Shown: piece by piece, positions 25,828 to 36,200 of the stretch
How the letters are laid out: each line of letters begins with the position of its first letter
How positions within the stretch are numbered: position 1 is the stretch's first letter
Source of the DNA: VBDM01 sp963699535
Lineage (GTDB): Bacteria > Pseudomonadota > Gammaproteobacteria > Burkholderiales > SG8-39
Direction: 5' to 3'
Assembly (NCBI GenBank): GCA_963699535.1
Contig: CAVOUJ010000017.1
Span: 31,302-95,301 of the forward strand
DNA: 64,000 bases
Position numbers and translations under genes: made by a program
The notes under the pieces: generated by a model
Seen by the model: only the letters and a program-made list of their open reading frames with translations
Told to the model about the DNA's origin: nothing
The model's database searches: none

Positions 25828-26847
25828 TCAATCCGCTGTTCGGTTCGCGCGCGACCGACTCATGGCCGCGCCTCGCGCAGCTTCCTCCTGCGGCCAGACC
25901 GTGAACTTGTCGAGCTCCGCCTCGAGCCCGCGCTGGATCAGCTCGGGGGTGCGCAGTTGCTTGATCGCGCGCACATCCTCGTAGCAGGGCACGGCGGGAT
26001 TGTGGTACAGGATGCCGACCGGAATCGGATCCTCGGCGGAGGCGATCTCGCGCGCCCGATCGAGGTTCGAGGGGTCGTGCTCCTGCTGGTTCTTGTATAC
26101 CTTGCCGAGCGCGGCGCTCACGTGCAGGCCCTTCTCGTGCGTGAGCAGCAGGATCCGGTTCGGGTCGTTCATCCAGGGGTCCAGCAGATTCGGCAGGAAC
26201 TCCGGACAGCGCTGGATGATGCGCACGAAGGAGCAGCCCTTGTGGTGAAAGGCCCTGGAGATGATGTCGTAGACCAGTTCCGGAATCCAGTCCACCGCCT
26301 GCGCGACGAACGAGACGTTCTGGATCCCCAGCGTGACGGTGAGGGGATTCAAGGCGTCGAGATAGGCGCCGCGCGGCGTGGTCTTGCTCTTCAGCCCCTT
26401 GGGCGTCGTGGGTGAGGCCTGCATCTTGGTGAGGCCGTAGATGTGGTTGTCGTGCACCACCACGGTGAGGTTCATGTTGTAGCGGATGGCGTGCACCCAG
26501 TGGGCGGCGCCGATGCTGCAGCAGTCCCCGTCGCCGGTATTCACGAAGACGTGCAGGTCCGGGCGCGCGAGCCGGATGCCCTCCGCGATCGGCAGCGCCC
26601 GGCCGTGAATGCCGTGAAAACCGTAGGTCTTCATGTAATGCGGAAAGCGGCTCGAGCAGCCGATGCCCGAGACGAACACGGTCTTCTCCGGGCGCAGCTT
26701 CTCGTCGCGGCACAGGCGCTGGACCGCGGTGAGGATGGCGTTGTCGCCGCAGCCGTTGCACCACCGCGGAATGCTGCCCTGGTAGTCCTCGAGGTTGTGC
26801 TCCTCCTCGTACATCCGCATCAGGCATTCATGGGCTCGCGTTGTCAT
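25828..26847 (-). CDS. 2-oxoacid:ferredoxin oxidoreductase, beta subunit
   Basis: The 339-residue catalytic subunit binds thiamine diphosphate and an iron-sulfur cluster. It shows PRWCNGCGDNAILTAVQRLC with two cluster cysteines, GIGCSSRFPHYMKTYGFHGIHGRALPIAEGI, the TPP/Mg motif GDGDCCSIGAAHWVHAIRYN followed by DNHIYGLTKMQASPTT, and a third cysteine region in IIQRCPEFLP. With the alpha subunit it decarboxylates a 2-oxoacid to acyl-CoA, reducing ferredoxin. Substrate (pyruvate, 2-oxoglutarate or branched chain) cannot be told from sequence. The ATG at 26847 is 2 nt after the alpha stop. Confidence 0.92.
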   Translation of the reverse strand: MTTRAHECLMRMYEEEHNLEDYQGSIPRWCNGCGDNAILTAVQRLCRDEKLRPEKTVFVSGIGCSSRFPHYMKTYGFHGIHGRALPIAEGIRLARPDLHVFVNTGDGDCCSIGAAHWVHAIRYNMNLTVVVHDNHIYGLTKMQASPTTPKGLKSKTTPRGAYLDALNPLTVTLGIQNVSFVAQAVDWIPELVYDIISRAFHHKGCSFVRIIQRCPEFLPNLLDPWMNDPNRILLLTHEKGLHVSAALGKVYKNQQEHDPSNLDRAREIASAEDPIPVGILYHNPAVPCYEDVRAIKQLRTPELIQRGLEAELDKFTVWPQEEAARGAAMSRSRANRTAD

Positions 26848-26849
26848 GG

Positions 26850-28769
26850 TCAGCGCTTTCCTTGCACCAGCTTGTTCGAGATCACGCGGTAGATCGCATC
26901 CGGCTTGATCGGCTGGCCGCGCACCTCGCTCCAGCAATCGACGTCGGCGAGAGTAGCGCGAGCGCAGCATCATGGCGAGCGCGGAGTAACGCCGGTTGCT
27001 TTCGTCGATCAACTCGTCCTCGGGGTTGTCGCACCAGCTCGCCTCGATCGTCATCACCTGCTTGAAGCGCTTCAGGATCTCCTTGATCCCGCCCGGCATG
27101 GGCTGGAGGAAGCGCAGGTGCAGCGAAGAAACCTTGCGGCCTTCGGCGCGCAGGCGCTCGACCGCCTCCTCGATCGCGCCCTGCGTGCTGCCCCAGCCGA
27201 TCACCAGCAGATCGCCTTCCTCCCCGCCGAACACCGGCGGCGTCTTCAACGTCTTCTGCAGCGCCGCGAGCTTCAGGCTGCGGTGCCGCAGGCTTTCCTC
27301 GTTGATCTCGGGATCGTAGGCGACGTGGGAGAGGCGGTCGTGCGCGAGACCGGTCAGCGTGTGCATGCCGTGCGGCTGGCCGGGCACGAAGCGGCGCGCG
27401 AGACCGGTGAGCGGGTCCCAGTCGTAGGGTTTCGCGCCTTCGGGCACCGGGCTCTGGTCCACGGGGGGCGCGAGCCAGGCTTCGTTGAACGCCGGCCGCG
27501 GGAACGGCTGCTGCGAGGTCGCGAGATTGGCATCCGAGAGCACGACCACCACCATGTTGAACGTCTCGGCGATCTTGCGCGCGGTGATGATCGAATAGAA
27601 GCAGTCTTCGATGCTGCTCGGGGCCATCACCACCTTGGGCGCGTCGCCGTGGCTGCCGAAGCAGGCGGCAAGCAGGTCGCCTTGCTCGGCCTTGGTCGGC
27701 TGGCCGGTGCTCGGCCCCCCGCGCTGCACGTTGACCACCACCAGCGGGATCTCGCACATCACGGCAAGGCCGATCGCCTCCTGCTTGAGCGAATAGCCCG
27801 GGCCGGAGGTGATGGTGACCGCGCACTTGCCGGCATAGGAGGCCCCGATGGCGAAAGCGCAGGCGGCGATCTCGTCCTCCGCCTGGTGCACGACGCCGCC
27901 CACCTTCTCGAACACTTCGCTCAGGTAGTGCGACGCCGAGGTCGCCGGCGTGATGGGATACATCGCGCACACCTCCATCCCCGAAGCGAGGACCCCGAGG
28001 GCGAGCGCGGTGTTGCCGTTGACCACGATCTGCGCCTCCTTCGCGCGGGTCGCGGGGATGCGGTACTTGAAATCGAGATGGGTTTCGGCCCACTGGTAGC
28101 CGGCTTCGAGCAGCGCCACGTTGGCCTTGATCACCTTTTCTTCCTTCTTGCCGAAGATGAACGCGATCTGCTCGCGGGCGAGCTGCAGGTCGAGGCTGTA
28201 GAGGTTGCAGAGCATCCCGAGCACGAACATGTTCTTGCCGCGGCGCGGATCGGAGACGAGCGTCTTGCACTCGCGCTCCATCGGGATCTCGCGCACGTCG
28301 TAGCCGTCCTTGACCAGCCGGTCGAAGGTTTCACGGTAGGCGGCGGCGATCTTCGCGTCCGGGTGCTCGCGCCACATGCTCTCGAGCAGGATGAGTGCAG
28401 CCGGGCTTCAACTCGCGGTCGCGCACGCGCCCGAGCAGCACCTGCTCGTTGAAGGCGACCACCAGGTCGGCCTCGTTGCCGCCGTTGGTGACGCGGCGCG
28501 AACCGATGCGGACCCGGTTGCCGCTCGCGCCGGCGATGCTGCGCGCCGGCGGCTGGATCTCGGCGGGAATGATCTCGACGGTCCAGATCCCGTTGCCCAT
28601 GCGCGCGGCGATCGCGCCGAAGGACTGCCCGCAGCGCTGCGCGCCTTCCCCCGAATCGCTGACGATCTCGATGACGTGCTCGGCGAGCGTCGTGGCCGGC
28701 TTCGCACCCGCCAGCACGTTTGCCAGCCCGGGTTCCGGTGGTGGGATCCAGTGCGGTCGTCTCGTTCAT
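26850..28769 (-). CDS. 2-oxoacid:ferredoxin oxidoreductase, fused gamma-alpha subunit, three frame breaks
   Basis: The roughly 640-residue subunit has the gamma domain first (VLAGAKPATTLAEHVIEIVSDSGEGAQRCGQSFG onward), then the pyrimidine-binding alpha domain. Signatures there are MYPITPATSASHYLSEVF, HQAEDEIAACAFAIGASYAG, TSGPGYSLKQEAIGLAV, VVNVQRGGPSTGQPTKAEQGDLL, and the domain-II start VIGWGSTQGAIEEAVE. Frame breaks lie near 28725 (after MNETTALDP), 28393 (before MWREHPDAK) and 26945 (before DCWSEVRGQPIKPD). Each piece is well conserved. The alpha stop lies 2 nt before the beta start, and the SudA-like gene ends 42 nt upstream. Confidence 0.88.
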
Positions 28770-28811
28770 AGTCAGTTTGTCATCCTAGTGTCGCCGCCGG
28801 ACGCCGCCCGC

Positions 28812-30314
28812 TCAGGCGAGGTGCACGCGCGCGAAGGTTTTCTCCGCAGGATCGATGCCGAACAGGGTTCCTTCACTGCCCGCGCGCTCCGGCAGGTACA
28901 CCGACTCCGTATCCCGGATGCCGAGCCAGGCCTTCATGCTGCGGGCGGCCTTGCGCCCGGCACCCATCGCCTCGATCACGGTGGCGGCGCCGGTCACGAT
29001 GTCGCCGCCCGCGAAGACGCCGGCCATCGAGGTCGCGAGGTTCCCGTCCACCTCGATGTAGCCGCGGCGGTTCAATTTCAGCTTCGACGTTTGCCCGATG
29101 ATCGGATTGGCGTGGGTGCCGATGGCGATCACCACCGTGTCGGTCTCGAATTCGAACTCGCTCCCCGGGACCGGCACCGGGCCGCGCCGCCCGGATTCGT
29201 CCGGCTCGCCGAGCTCCATGCGGATGCAGCGCATCCCGCGCACGTTGCCCTTGCCGTCGTCGAGGATCTCGACCGGGTTGGTGAGCCAGTGGAATTCGAT
29301 GCCTTCCTCCTCCGCGTGGTGCACTTCCTCGACCCGCGCCGGGCTCTCGGCCTTCGTGCGGCGATAGATGCAGGTGACCTTCTCGGAGCCGAGCCGCTTG
29401 CACACGCGCATCGCGTCCATCGCCGTGTTGCCGGCGCCGATCACCGCCACGCGCCGCCCGAGCGGCAGGGGCGTGTCATGGCCCGGATCGCGCGCGCGCA
29501 TCATGTTGCAGCGGGTGAGCAGCTCGTTCGCCGAGAGCACGTTGTTGAGCGAATCGCCCGGGATGCCCATGAATCTCGGGTAGCCCGCGCCGGTGCCGAT
29601 GAAGACGGCATCGAATCCCATCTCGCCGATCATCTGCTCGATCGTGAACAGCCGCCCGACCAGCGTGTTGCATTCGAACCGGACTCCGAGCTTTTTCAGG
29701 TTTTCGATTTCGGCGTCGACCACCGCGTTGGGCAAACGGAAATCGGGAATGCCGTAGCGCAGCACCCCGCCGGGAACGTGAAAAGCCTCGAATACCGTGA
29801 CCTCGCAGCCGGCCTTGGCCATGTCGGCCGCGCACGCCATCCCGGCCGGGCCCGAGCCGACGATCCCGACCCGGAAGCCGCTCGGCTCGATGTAGGGGAC
29901 GTTGCTCCAGCCCTCCTTGATCGCCATGTCGCCGACAAAGCGCTCGAGGCGTCCGATCGCGACCGGCTCGAGGTTCTCGCCGACAGGGCACGGGCCCTCG
30001 CACTGCGTCTCCTGCGGGCAGACGCGGCCGCACACCGAGGCGAGCAGGTTGGCGTCGGTGATGACGCCGTAGGCACCGCGAAAGTCCTTCTCTCCGATCT
30101 TGCGGATGAAGCCGGGGATGTCGATGCTGACCGGGCAGCCCTCGACGCAGGCCGGGTCCGGACAAAACAGGCAGCGTTCGGACTCGCGCAGCGCATCTTC
30201 GACGCTGAAAGCGCAGGTCACTTCGGCGAAATTTGTCGCGCGCTCGCGGGGATCCTGCTCGCGCGCGCGCGTGCGTTCCTGCGGTATCGACCGTATGGTC
30301 CGTTTCTTCGCCAT
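28812..30314 (-). CDS. SudA/GltD/NfnB-like FAD-dependent NAD(P)H oxidoreductase
   Basis: The 500-residue flavoprotein is related to the small subunit of glutamate synthase, NfnB and sulfide dehydrogenase SudA. The N-terminal Fe-S domain holds CLFCPDPACVEGCPVSIDIPGFI and CGRVCPQETQCEGPC. The FAD dinucleotide fold follows (VGIVGSGPAGMACAADMAKAG), then GGVLRYGIPDFRLP, the NAD(P) fold VAVIGAGNTAMDAMRVCKRLG, and VFAGGDIVTGAATVIEAMGAGRKAA. It begins 1 nt after the SudB-like stop. The pair probably forms a heterodimer exchanging electrons between ferredoxin and NAD(P)H, a natural partner for the oxoacid oxidoreductase downstream. Confidence 0.9.
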   Translation of the reverse strand: MAKKRTIRSIPQERTRAREQDPRERATNFAEVTCAFSVEDALRESERCLFCPDPACVEGCPVSIDIPGFIRKIGEKDFRGAYGVITDANLLASVCGRVCPQETQCEGPCPVGENLEPVAIGRLERFVGDMAIKEGWSNVPYIEPSGFRVGIVGSGPAGMACAADMAKAGCEVTVFEAFHVPGGVLRYGIPDFRLPNAVVDAEIENLKKLGVRFECNTLVGRLFTIEQMIGEMGFDAVFIGTGAGYPRFMGIPGDSLNNVLSANELLTRCNMMRARDPGHDTPLPLGRRVAVIGAGNTAMDAMRVCKRLGSEKVTCIYRRTKAESPARVEEVHHAEEEGIEFHWLTNPVEILDDGKGNVRGMRCIRMELGEPDESGRRGPVPVPGSEFEFETDTVVIAIGTHANPIIGQTSKLKLNRRGYIEVDGNLATSMAGVFAGGDIVTGAATVIEAMGAGRKAARSMKAWLGIRDTESVYLPERAGSEGTLFGIDPAEKTFARVHLA

Positions 30315-30315
30315 C

Positions 30316-31248
30316 CTAGCCGCCTCGCACTTCCTCAAATGGATCGGGCAGCACAAGCGCCTCGCCCGCCGGGGGCTGCGGCGGGATCTTCATCCGGCAG
30401 CTTTCCGACCAGCGCTCGAGCGCCGCTTTTTCCTCGGCCGCAAAGCGCCTGAGCCGCGTCGTGAGATCCTCGAAATCGACCTGATGGCCGTCGAAGTCCG
30501 GACCGTCGACGCAGGCGAACTTCACCTCGCCGCCGATCCGTACGCGGCAGCCACCGCACATCCCGGTGCCGTCGACCATCACCGGGTTGAGACTCACCAC
30601 CGTCTTGATTTTGTGGGGGCGCGTTTCCTCGGCGCAGGCCTTCATCATCACCGGCGGGCCGATGGCGATCACCTCGCCGATGTCCGGATGCTTGGCGATC
30701 GCGCGCTTGATGCCTTCGGTCACCGGCCCCCTCACGCCCACCGAGCCATCGTCGGTGCACACGATCAGCTCGTCGCAGCAGCCGCGGAACTTGTCCTCCC
30801 AGAAGATCAGCTTCCAGGAGCGAAAACCGATCACCCCGATCACGTACGCGCCCGCCTCCTTGAAACCGCGCGCCTGGGGAAACACCGGCGCGACTCCGAG
30901 GCCCCCCCCGACGCACATGACCTTCTTCGCGTTGCTCAAATGACTCGGGACGCCCATCGGTCCGACCAGCGCATGGAGCAAGCTACCGGCCTTGCAGTGC
31001 TGCTGCATCTCCCGGGTAGTCTTACCGACCGCCTGGATCACGAGGGTTATCGTGCCCTTACCGCGGTCAAAGTCCGCAATGGTGAGCGGGATGCGCTCGC
31101 CCTCGGCGTGGGACATGATGATGACGAACTGGCCCGGCCGCGCGGCTTTTGCCATCAGCGGATGGCGGACTTCGAGCAGGAAGGTGACGTCCGAGAAGTC
31201 CTCTCGCGCCACGATCTCGAAACTTGCGGCTTTTCCTGTCCCGGGCAT
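30316..31248 (-). CDS. SudB/PyrK/NfnA-like FAD/NAD- and [2Fe-2S]-binding subunit
   Basis: The 310-residue protein has a ferredoxin-reductase fold: a flavin barrel with GERIPLTIADFD, the NAD-binding VMCVGGGLGVAPVFPQARGF, and a C-terminal [2Fe-2S] site DGTGMCGGCRVRIGGEVKFACVDGPDFDG in the PyrK/NfnA pattern. The tail LRRFAAEEKAALERW is family-typical. It is the first gene of the oxoacid:ferredoxin operon. The ATG at 31248 lies within a hairpin (31242-31260), and an FNR-like site is centred 80 nt upstream. Its expected role is NAD(P)H exchange with ferredoxin through SudA. Confidence 0.88.
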   Translation of the reverse strand: MPGTGKAASFEIVAREDFSDVTFLLEVRHPLMAKAARPGQFVIIMSHAEGERIPLTIADFDRGKGTITLVIQAVGKTTREMQQHCKAGSLLHALVGPMGVPSHLSNAKKVMCVGGGLGVAPVFPQARGFKEAGAYVIGVIGFRSWKLIFWEDKFRGCCDELIVCTDDGSVGVRGPVTEGIKRAIAKHPDIGEVIAIGPPVMMKACAEETRPHKIKTVVSLNPVMVDGTGMCGGCRVRIGGEVKFACVDGPDFDGHQVDFEDLTTRLRRFAAEEKAALERWSESCRMKIPPQPPAGEALVLPDPFEEVRGG

Positions 31249-31260
31249 CGATGATGCCCG
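31242..31260 (-). promoter_or_regulatory. Hairpin enclosing the start codon of the SudB-like gene
   Basis: CGGGCATC (31242-31249) and GATGCCCG (31253-31260) are perfect inverted repeats separated by 3 nt. The start codon (31246-31248) is inside one arm and no clear Shine-Dalgarno sequence is seen upstream. In the mRNA the start would be paired, which could limit initiation. It could also be chance in GC-rich DNA. Confidence 0.35.
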
Positions 31261-31321
31261 CGCGCCTGACCGGCCCGCGGGAACCGTTTCGGCAATCTTC
31301 TGGTATCAGGGGGGCTCCGAT

Positions 31322-31335
31322 TTGATCTAGCTCAA
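31322..31335 (-). promoter_or_regulatory. FNR/Anr-type binding site upstream of the oxoacid:ferredoxin operon
   Basis: TTGATCTAGCTCAA matches the FNR consensus TTGAT-N4-ATCAA in 9 of 10 positions. It lies in the gap between ggt and the SudB-like gene. If it is centred at -41.5, as in class II FNR promoters, the -10 falls at 31294-31299, which reads AAGATT on the minus strand, a fair match. The arrangement points to activation when oxygen is low. Confidence 0.6.
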
Positions 31336-31413
31336 GAAACCCCCAAGTCTCCCTCCGGCTAACCCATGAAACCGCGCGGAATTCCGCCTGGCGTTGCAGT
31401 TGTCGACGGACCT

Positions 31414-33150
31414 TCACTCCCCCAGCGCAACCCCCTCGCGTCTTGAGTCCGCCCCACCCGTCCAACCTTCGCTCGTCCGCACGATCCCGTGCAGGCCGCT
31501 CGTTTCCGGGCGGATGCGCACGCTGTGGCCCATGCGCTCGAGTTCGGGCGCAAGCCGCTCGAGCGCCGTGCCGCGCTCCAGCTCGGTCGGACCGTTGCGA
31601 CTCCCCATGTGCGGCGCGTCGATGGCCTTCTGGATGTCCATCTCCCAGTCGAGCAGGTTCACGAGCGTCAGGGCCACGTAATTGATGATCGAATGGCCGC
31701 CCGGCGAGCCGATCACCATGTACAGCTTCCCGTTTTCGTCGAACACCATCGTCGGCGCCATGGAACTCCGGGGGCGCTTTTTCGCTTCGACGCGGTTGGC
31801 GACCGGTCTCCCGTCTTCCTCGGGTGTCCAGGAGAAATCCGTGAGCTGATTGTTGAGGAGGAAGCCGCGCACCATCTGGCGGTTGCCGAAGGCGGCTTCG
31901 ATACTGGTCGTCATCGCGACCGCATTCCCCTCAGCATCGACCACCGAGATGTGGGTCGTCGCCGGAAGCTCCGCCGGTTCCGCGATCCCGTAGCCGGCCG
32001 CGATCCCCGCCGGATCACCGGCGCGGGCCCGTCCCATCGAGCGCTCCAGGTCGATGAGCTTCGCGCGCGCCGCAAGGTAGCGGGAATCGAGCAGCGCGGC
32101 GAGCGGCGCTCGCACGAAATCGGGGTCGGCGATATAGCGATTGCGATCGGCATAGGCAAGCCTCCCGGCCTCGGAAAAGAGATGAACCACCTCGACCGAG
32201 TCGGGCTTGAGAGCGCGCACGTCGAAGCGCTCGAGAATCTTCAGTATCTGCAGTACCGCGAACCCGCCCGAGCTGGGCGGAGGCATGCCGCACACTCGCC
32301 AGCGCCGGTACGCGCCGCACAGCGGCTCGCGTTTCTTCGCCGCGTATCCGGAAAGATCCGGCTCGGAGATGTCGCCGGGAGCGCGCTTGTGATTGCGCAC
32401 CGCGGCGACGATGTTGCGGGCGATCTCCCCCCGGTAGAACGCATCGGGGCCGCGCGACGCGATGCGTTTCAGCACCGCCGCGAACTGCGGATTCTTCAGC
32501 GAAGTGCCTTTCGGCTTCGCGGCGCCATCGGACGAATAGAAGTAGCCGCGGGCATTGTCATCGAGTCGAAGGAACCGGTCGGTGGCGACGAGCGCGTGCA
32601 GCCGCGGCGAGATCGGGAATCCCTGCTCCGCCAGCTTGATCGCCGGCTCGAAGAGCTCAGCCCACGCACGCCTCCCATGCTCGCGGTGCACCATCTCGAG
32701 CAGACGAAGCAAGCCCGGCGCGCCCACCGATTTTCCGCTCGCCACCGCGTCGGGCCACTCGAGCGGCCTTCCGTTCGAATCGAGAAAGCGCCCGGGCCCC
32801 GCCGCCGCGGGCGCGGTTTCCCTGCCGTCATAGGCCGCGAGCCTCCCGTCGCGCGCGGTATAGTGGAGGAGAAACCCTCCGCCGCCGATACCGGAGGATT
32901 GCGGTTCCACGAGATTGAGGACGAGCTGCGCGGCGATCGCGGCGTCGACCGCGCTGCCGCCGCGGCGCAGCGCATCGTAGCCGGCGCGCGCGGCGAGCGG
33001 ATGCGCCGCGACCATCATGAAGCGCCGGGCGGTGACGAGCTGCTTGGGAACGATTTCGGTCGCCGGCTCGGGGGCCGGCTGCCCCCAGGCGCCGGGCGCA
33101 GCGAGAACGAGTCCCGCGCCTGCGAGGACGACTGCCCGGAAACTGGCCAC
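31414..33150 (-). CDS. ggt: Gamma-glutamyltransferase (Ntn hydrolase)
   Basis: The 578-residue periplasmic enzyme cleaves or transfers the gamma-glutamyl group of glutathione. It has a signal peptide (MASFRAVVLAGAGLVLAAPGAWG), a large-subunit region with GGSAVDAAIAAQLVLNLVEPQSSGIGGGGFLLHY, and the autocleavage threonine at the small-subunit start in PATTHISVVDAEGNAVAMTTSIE. The substrate-binding RPRSSMAPTM and GSPGGHSIINY follow, and it ends GWTGGADSRREGVALGE. The start is a GTG at 33150. A fragment matching its last 30 codons lies at 23517. Neighbours do not suggest an operon. Confidence 0.95.
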   Translation of the reverse strand: MASFRAVVLAGAGLVLAAPGAWGQPAPEPATEIVPKQLVTARRFMMVAAHPLAARAGYDALRRGGSAVDAAIAAQLVLNLVEPQSSGIGGGGFLLHYTARDGRLAAYDGRETAPAAAGPGRFLDSNGRPLEWPDAVASGKSVGAPGLLRLLEMVHREHGRRAWAELFEPAIKLAEQGFPISPRLHALVATDRFLRLDDNARGYFYSSDGAAKPKGTSLKNPQFAAVLKRIASRGPDAFYRGEIARNIVAAVRNHKRAPGDISEPDLSGYAAKKREPLCGAYRRWRVCGMPPPSSGGFAVLQILKILERFDVRALKPDSVEVVHLFSEAGRLAYADRNRYIADPDFVRAPLAALLDSRYLAARAKLIDLERSMGRARAGDPAGIAAGYGIAEPAELPATTHISVVDAEGNAVAMTTSIEAAFGNRQMVRGFLLNNQLTDFSWTPEEDGRPVANRVEAKKRPRSSMAPTMVFDENGKLYMVIGSPGGHSIINYVALTLVNLLDWEMDIQKAIDAPHMGSRNGPTELERGTALERLAPELERMGHSVRIRPETSGLHGIVRTSEGWTGGADSRREGVALGE

Positions 33151-33222
33151 GGATCGACGCGAGAGTTCAGGGACCGGGGCAACCCGGCGAAGGGGAAGCG
33201 CAGACCGCCCGCGAGCGCGCGT

Positions 33223-36200
33223 TCATGCAATCCGGTTCGCCGGGCGAAGGGTGCCCGCGATACCCAGATAGCGGCGTTCGATCTCTTCCGGCGGAAGAGG
33301 CACGCAGAACAGGAAGCCCTGAAATTCGTCGCAGCGGTGCTTTCGCAGGAGATCCAGCTGGGCCTGAGTCTCGACGCCCTCTGCGATGACCCGGATACCC
33401 AGCCCGCGAGCCATGGTGATGATCGCCCGCACGATCGCCACGTTCTCAGGCGAGGCCACAATATCGCTGATGAAGGAGCGGTCGATCTTCAGGCCGTTCA
33501 CAGCGAAATTCCTGATGTAGCTCAGTGACGAATATCCCGCCCCGAAGTCGTCGATCATCACGCGGGTCCCGACCTGCGCGAGGCCTTTCAGGGTCGCGCC
33601 GATGTCTTCGGAGTTCTTCAGGAAGAGACTCTCGGTGATTTCGAGCTCGATCAAGCCGGGATCGATGTCGAATTCTTTCAGCAAGGCGGAGATCTCGCCG
33701 ATCAAGGCCGGCGTAAACTGGCGGACGGAGAGGTTGACCGCCACCGGATGCACCGGCAGGCCGCGCCCGCGCCAATCGCGGATCTGCCTGCAGACCTCCT
33801 CCAGCACCCAGTGCCCGATGTCCACGACCAGCCCCGTGTCTTCTGCGATGGAAATGAACCGCGCCGGAGAAACCAGGCCCCAGCTCGGATGGCGCCAGCG
33901 CAGCAGCGCCTCGAGACCGGTGATCCGGCTGTCCGCGACGGTCACCTTCGGCTGGTACATCACCGCGAATTGCCGGCTGGCGATAGCGTCGCGCAGGCCG
34001 TTCTCGAGCTGAAGCCGCTCCTGCATGCGCTCGTTCATTTCTGCGGAGAAATACTGGTAGGAGCCGCGCTCGCCTTCCTTGACATGGTACATCGCCGTAT
34101 CTGCGTCGCGGAGCAGCGTTTGCGGATCCGTGGCGTCGGAGGGGAACACGCTGATGCCGATGCTGCACGAGCAGCTCAGGGTATGTCCCCTGACCGAGAA
34201 CGGTTCTTTGAACGAGTGGATGATCTTGCGCGCCACCTGACCGGCCTCGTCCTCCAGCGCCTTCACGTCCTCCAGCAGCACCACGAACTCGTCCCCCCCG
34301 AGCCGCGCCAGGGTATCGCCTTTGCGCACGACGCTGGACAGGCGCTGCGCAACCGCTTGAAGGAAAGCGTCGCCGACCGCGTGCCCCAGAGAGTCGTTGA
34401 TGTACTTGAACCGGTCGAGATCGATGAAGAACAGGGCGAGAGAGCCGTTATTGCGCCGCGCCTGGCTCATGCTGAGGGTCAGGCGGTCGTTGAGCAGCAG
34501 GCGGTTGGGCAGACCGGTCAGCGGGTCGCGCGTCGCGAGCTGCCGGACGCGCTCCTCGGCCCGCGAGCGCTCGATCTCGGACCCCGCTCGCGAGGCGAAG
34601 ATCTCGAGCAGGGAAACGAAGAACTCCTTGTGCTCGATCGGCTTGCGCGTCAACGCGACCAGAATCCCGATGGCTTTTCCCGCCGCATCGATCAGCGAGG
34701 TTCCGACATAGCCCTCTATCGCGCGATGGGCAAGTCCTGCGTCCTCGGGGAAGAGTTCGGCGGCGCGCTCGGCGTAGACCATGGTTCCACGGCGCTCCAG
34801 CACGCCGATGCAGGGTGAACCGGCGAGCGGATAGTCGAAGTTCTCGGAGAGTTCGCCGTCGCGGCAGCAGGCGATGGTGCGAATCCGATCGCCCGGCGGA
34901 GTGACCTCGCCCACGAACGCCATGTCGGCGGGCAGCTCCCTGCACAAGCACAACACGACCTCCCGGAAGAACGTTTCGCCGGTCTGGGAACTCACCCCCC
35001 GCGCGATGGTGTTGAGCAGCTCTTGGGCGCGCTTGCGGTCGGTGATGTCCAATATCGGCACGATCACGTGGGGCTCGCCGTCGATATCGATCAGCTCGGC
35101 GGAAATCAGCGCATCGATGACCGCGCCGGACTTCTTGCGGAATTGCGTTTCAAACTCCCGCAGCGCCCCGCGCTTGCGTATCTCCGCCACGAAGCGCGCC
35201 CGGCCCTCCGGATGGACCCAGGCGCCCAAGTCGAGCGAGGTACGTCCCACAAGTTCCTCGCGCGCGTAGCCGAAAAGCTCCAGCCAGCGCTGGTTCACTT
35301 CGAGGTACCCACCGTCGCTCAGCCGGCTGATGACGATCGCTCCCGGGCTCGCCTGGAAGATTTTCGCAAAGCGCTCCTCGGATTGACGCAGGCGAAGCTC
35401 GGCGTTTTTCCGTTCGGTGACGTCGAGCAGGATTCCGGCCATTTGCAGCGCCCGCCCGCCTGGACCTCGCTCGATCACCCTGCCTTGGCCCAGGATCCAG
35501 ACCCACTCTCCCGCGCGGTTCCTGACGCGAGCTTCCTGGGCGTAGTCGGGCGTGTCGCCCTTCAAGCACTTCAGCTGCGCCGCGACCAGGGCGTCCAGAT
35601 CTTCGGGATGGATTATTTCCCGCAACAGATGAATGCTCGTCTCGTTGCCCACGGAATCGAATCCCAGCGTTTCGGTCCAGCCCTGGTCGAAATACATCGT
35701 TCCGCTGCCGATGTCCCACTCCCACAACGACGCGCGCGAAGCCTGCATGGCGAGCCCGAGCCGGTCCCGTGCGCTGCGCGCTTCGCTCAGGCTTCCGATC
35801 ATGGTGTTCGCGAGCGTGCGCACGACGACCGCGATGAAGACGAGGCTGAGGCAGATCCCGACGAGGAACCTGAAGTCGGTGAACCCGGCCAGGCGGTTCT
35901 GGAGGAGCCCCGCCATCTCCGCATATCCCATCGCGAGAAACGCGGCGAGCGCCAGCGCGACGAAGGCAAGCAGCGCGCGCCATCTCATCAGGACTCCCGC
36001 GATCGCCATGGTCGCTGCGAGCGCGACCATGGCGCTGTCGTGCACGCCGTCGCGGATGAGGGCGACGGAGAAGAAGACCGCGAGCAGGAGCGGCGGCAGC
36101 GCCGCGGTCGCCAACCCCAGCTGCCGGCGCCGTGCTGCCGCGATCAGGGCGCCCACCGCGGCCGCAAGCGCGGCGGCAGCCGCGGCGATGTGATATTCGC

